From Ga0077527 sp945862135 (GTDB taxonomy: Bacteria > Pseudomonadota > Gammaproteobacteria > Burkholderiales > SG8-41), in the NCBI GenBank assembly GCA_964203275.1, contig CAXNMF010000018.1:16084-80083 (forward strand): a stretch of 64,000 nucleotides of DNA. The letters run 5' to 3'. The notes under the pieces are model-generated. The model made no database searches. It was given only the letters and a program-made list of their open reading frames with translations, and was not told where the DNA came from. Position 1 is the first letter of the stretch. Each line of letters opens with the position of its first letter. The position numbers and the translations under genes are program-made. Shown one piece after another: positions 61,266-64,000 of the stretch.

Positions 61266-61694
61266 ATGAAACGAGGCCTCGGATTTACCTTGGTTGAACT
61301 TCTGGTGGTGGTGGCGATCATCGGCATTCTGGCAGCCATCGCTGTGCCACAGTATTCCGACTATGTGACCCGCAGCAAGATTGCGGAAGTCACCGCGACG
61401 CTGTCGGAACATCGCGTCAGAATGGAACAGTTTTTCCAGGACAATCGCACTTATGCAGGCGCTTGTACCCTAGGCACGGTTGCTCCCCCCCCAACGGGCC
61501 GGTATTTCACCTACGTCTGCTCCAATCTCTCCGCTACAACCTACACAGTGACAGCCACCGGCGTCGCCGCAGAAGGTATGAATGGCTTCGTCTACACGAT
61601 CAACCAAGCCAACACGCGCGCCACCACCGGGGTTCCGACCGGCTGGGCCACCAATACCAACTGCTGGGTCACCAAGAAAGGTGGCGTGTGCTAA
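61266..61694 (+). CDS. pilE: Type IV pilin, PilE-like
   Basis: 142 residues. Short class-III leader (MKRGLG, cleaved before Phe) and the N-methylated helix FTLVELLVVVAIIGILAAIAVPQY, with Glu5. The C-terminal domain has two Cys pairs (ACTL...YVC and CWVTKKGGVC). It could be the major subunit or a PilE-type minor pilin. The linked fimT-pilV-pilW genes and its position at the head of the operon favour the latter. GGGGAG lies before the ATG. Confidence 0.9.
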   Translation: MKRGLGFTLVELLVVVAIIGILAAIAVPQYSDYVTRSKIAEVTATLSEHRVRMEQFFQDNRTYAGACTLGTVAPPPTGRYFTYVCSNLSATTYTVTATGVAAEGMNGFVYTINQANTRATTGVPTGWATNTNCWVTKKGGVC

Positions 61695-62302
61695 GGCGCC
61701 TTCAATCCGGCTTCAGCCTCGTAGAGCTACTCATCGGCATCGCCATATTGGCGTTGCTGATGGCGTTGGGTGTCCCGGAATACGCGACCTTCCTGAACAA
61801 CTCTCGCGTTCGTACGACCGCCGACAACCTGGTCAGTGGCCTAAATATGGCGCGTGCGGAGGCGGTCAAGCGCAATACGCGCGTGCAGTTCGTCCAGACG
61901 GATGAGGAGCCGCTGGAAAACCTGGTGGATGCACTGCCGCAGTCCACAACGGGCATTAACTGGGTGGTGCGGGAGTTCGTACCCGCAACCGGTCTCCACA
62001 ACTTCATCGAAGGCAAAGCCGGCGCAGAAGGCAGCGGAAGGGACAATACCACGTCGGTTGTTGTGACCTCGTCCAGCACCGAAGCCAGCTATGACGGTAT
62101 TCTGACTTTTACCGGATTCGGAGCGCTGACCATTGCACGGTCCGTGCAATTCCAGGTCACCAACCCTACGGCTGGAGCCTGTGTACTCGCAGATGGAACA
62201 GGAGGGCCAATACGCTGCCTCAACGTCGTGGTCTCGCCCGGTGGCCAGGTACGCATTTGCGACCCGAGCATCACCGCAGCCAAAGATACGCGCGCCTGTT
62301 AA
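61688..62302 (+). CDS. fimT: Minor pilin FimT/GspH family
   Basis: 204 residues. The start is GTG 61688, overlapping the pilE stop by 7 bases. No ATG is available before the prepilin leader RRLQSG. Cleavage before Phe exposes FSLVELLIGIAILALLMALGVPEY. The GspH-type C-terminal domain follows, with ARAEAVKRNTRVQF and a final Cys pair (RICDPS...TRAC). Coupled translation with pilE is expected. It helps prime pilus assembly with PilV and PilW. Confidence 0.9.
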   Translation: MLRRLQSGFSLVELLIGIAILALLMALGVPEYATFLNNSRVRTTADNLVSGLNMARAEAVKRNTRVQFVQTDEEPLENLVDALPQSTTGINWVVREFVPATGLHNFIEGKAGAEGSGRDNTTSVVVTSSSTEASYDGILTFTGFGALTIARSVQFQVTNPTAGACVLADGTGGPIRCLNVVVSPGGQVRICDPSITAAKDTRAC

Positions 62303-62313
62303 GGACAGAATCC

Positions 62314-62811
62314 ATGAAACGCAAAATTCTCATTCCGTTACGCCTGCAGAAAGGGGTCATGCTGCTTGAAGCACTGATCGGCATCCTCATTTTTTCGGTA
62401 GGCATACTGGCGATGGTTGGCATGCAGGCCACCGCTTTTTCGGCCAGCGCAGACGCCAAAAACCGCGCCGACGCCGCGGCGTTCGCCAGTGACATCATTT
62501 CGCGCATCTGGATGGGCGTGGATCGCACATCCGACGCCAGCATCATCGCGTCACTGAACACGTATGTATTGAATTCCAGCGGCGCCGACTGCGCATTTAC
62601 CGGCGGTCAGGCCGACGGCACCAACACCGTCCTGACACAATGGATCAGTGACGTCACCAGCACCACGACCGGCCTGCTCGGTGCAACTTCCAGCATGCAG
62701 CAGATTGCATTGGATTCCGCGACCATGAATCGCGTCACAGTAACCGTCTGCTGGCGAACCCCGCAGGATCTCGCCCCCCGCAGGCACCAGGTGATCACTT
62801 ATGTTTACTGA
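62314..62811 (+). CDS. pilV: Minor pilin PilV
   Basis: 165 residues from ATG 62314, with AAGGACAG upstream. The leader ends in QKG, followed by VMLLEALIGILIFSVGILAMVGMQ (Glu5-containing helix). ADAAAFASDIISRIWMG and the C-terminal VTVCWRTPQDLAPRRHQVITYVY match PilV. Its stop overlaps the pilW start by 11 bases. An earlier in-frame start (62257) lies in fimT and is not used. Confidence 0.88.
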   Translation: MKRKILIPLRLQKGVMLLEALIGILIFSVGILAMVGMQATAFSASADAKNRADAAAFASDIISRIWMGVDRTSDASIIASLNTYVLNSSGADCAFTGGQADGTNTVLTQWISDVTSTTTGLLGATSSMQQIALDSATMNRVTVTVCWRTPQDLAPRRHQVITYVY

Positions 62812-64000
62812 TCAACGCATCGGCAATCGAAAGACTCAGGCGGGCATGAGCCTGGTCGAAATCATGGTGGGCGTGTTGATCGCGATGATCGGCATTGTCG
62901 TGATTTTCCAGATGCTTGCACTTTCGGAAGAACGCAAGCGTTCTGCATCTTCGGGGAGTGACGTGCAGATTTCCGGCGTCATCGGCCTTAACTCGTTGGA
63001 ACGCGATGTGCGGGAAGCCGGCTATGGATTTTCCTCAGCCGGCTACGACAGCGCCGTAACACCGGTGATGGGTTGCACTGTCAACGCCTACGACACCGGC
63101 CGGCCGACGCCCGCCTATACATTCCGGTTGACGCCAGTCCTGATCACCCAGGGCGCAGGCGCCGCATCAGACACCATTACCGTGCTGAGAGGCAACGGTA
63201 ACGTGTTTCCGGCGGCACTGATTTTCACCGAATCAACCGACACCACCAAAAAGACCCGGGGGCGCGCCGGAATGACCCCCCGCGACTACCTGCTTATCGG
63301 ACGGGTCACACCCTCTCTGCAATGTATGCTGGTCGAACTCACCGGCGTCGCCAATGCCGACGGCCTGACCATTGACCATGGCCAAGGATCATACAGTTAC
63401 CCGATCTACAACACCGATGGCACCACAACAACACAGACCCGCATCGCCCGCTATAACAACCCGACGCCACTGATTTCGTTCACCAACGGATTCATTTTCA
63501 ACCTAGGCAATGGTGCGCGCCGCAACATCTGGACCGTGCTTAACGGCAAACTGCAGGTCACCAACGATTTGTTATACCAGGACACCAACGGCGACGGCAG
63601 CAATGATCCGGTTGAAGTTGCCGACAACGTGATTACGCTACAAGCGGAATATGGACTTGATTTGAACAACGACGGCCGCGTCGATACCTGGCGAACGGGG
63701 GATCCCGGCACTGTAGGCTTGGAAACCGCTGCGGTTTGGGCCAACGTGATGGCGGTACGGCTGGGCATCCTCGTTCGTTCGAGCCAATTCGAGCGTCAAC
63801 CCGACCCAGCCAATCCAGGCGATCCCGATAATCACGTCACCACAGCCGTTCCCTCATGGGCAGCGGGAACATTCGTCATCACTAACCTGGACGGGTCGGA
63901 CAGTGCCACCAAACCGGCTGACCCAGCGGATCACTGGCAAAACTACCGCTACCGCGTTTACGAAACCGTCATCCCACTGCGCAACCTGCTGTGGGGCAGC
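62801..64000 (+). CDS. pilW: Minor pilin PilW (3' partial)
   Basis: 400 codons are open to the window end. ATG 62801 overlaps pilV. The prepilin segment is QAGMSLVEIMVGVLIAMIGIVVIFQMLA with Glu5. GLNSLERDVREAGYGFSSAGYD and the later DNVITLQAEYGLDLNNDGRVDTW match PilW of the type IV pilus assembly complex. PilX and PilY1 would be expected next. Confidence 0.9.
   Translation, partial: MFTDQRIGNRKTQAGMSLVEIMVGVLIAMIGIVVIFQMLALSEERKRSASSGSDVQISGVIGLNSLERDVREAGYGFSSAGYDSAVTPVMGCTVNAYDTGRPTPAYTFRLTPVLITQGAGAASDTITVLRGNGNVFPAALIFTESTDTTKKTRGRAGMTPRDYLLIGRVTPSLQCMLVELTGVANADGLTIDHGQGSYSYPIYNTDGTTTTQTRIARYNNPTPLISFTNGFIFNLGNGARRNIWTVLNGKLQVTNDLLYQDTNGDGSNDPVEVADNVITLQAEYGLDLNNDGRVDTWRTGDPGTVGLETAAVWANVMAVRLGILVRSSQFERQPDPANPGDPDNHVTTAVPSWAAGTFVITNLDGSDSATKPADPADHWQNYRYRVYETVIPLRNLLWGS

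Overview
The window reads as chromosomal DNA of a GC-rich betaproteobacterium, most likely Burkholderiales-like. The evidence is eleven TctC/Bug-type periplasmic solute receptors, a PEP-CTERM surface protein, class III CoA-transferases, DarP, PmbA and a pilE-fimT-pilV-pilW cluster. The genus cannot be fixed from this sequence.

Layout. 1-3.6 kb: the end of an enolase-superfamily gene, a secreted alpha/beta hydrolase and a Kef-type antiporter. 3.6-7.3 kb: a possible gene remnant, a double SnoaL protein, a low-GC two-gene island (HNH nuclease plus a small acidic protein) and a PEP-CTERM gene broken by an in-frame stop. 7.5-16.1 kb: MFS transporter, orphan TRAP receptor, pmbA, darP, mog, a short non-coding inverted-repeat element, carboxylesterase, Bug receptor, CoA-transferase and a cytochrome c. 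16.4-21.8 kb: PilZ-like protein, UMF1-type MFS transporter, small membrane and lipoproteins, and a diguanylate cyclase. 21.9-29.8 kb: amidase, ThDP enzyme, a GxxExxY nuclease-like gene inside a CACAGAG inverted-repeat element, ornithine cyclodeaminase-like protein, beta-hydroxyacid dehydrogenase, an unknown protein and a CoA-transferase. 29.8-56.2 kb: beta-carbonic anhydrase, then a mostly minus-strand catabolic region in which ten Bug receptors alternate with hydrolases, SMP-30 lactonases, MmgE/PrpD proteins, an amidohydrolase, an acyl-CoA ligase, RidA and a flavin reductase. 56.3-64 kb: class II aldolase, acyl-CoA dehydrogenase, catalytically degenerate HtrA-like protein, SDR, tRNA-Thr, a Fur-family regulator and the minor pilin operon, which runs off the window.

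How the genes work together. The 13-56 kb region looks like a collection of small uptake-and-degradation modules for organic acids or esters. Each module pairs a binding protein with one or two enzymes (CoA activation, hydrolysis, dehydration or lactone opening). No TctA/TctB or TRAP membrane subunit is present, so the receptors must use permeases encoded elsewhere or act as sensors.

The most unusual item is a pair of elements bounded by inverted arrays of a 9-bp repeat (NNCACAGAG). The long copy (25150-25575) carries a PD-(D/E)XK-like GxxExxY gene whose stop codon lies inside the terminal repeat. The short copy (12543-12666) has the same ends and no gene. This looks like a self-contained mobile element and its miniature derivative. 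Several genes carry frameshifts, four of them consistent with a single inserted base. They may be real pseudogenes or consensus errors.
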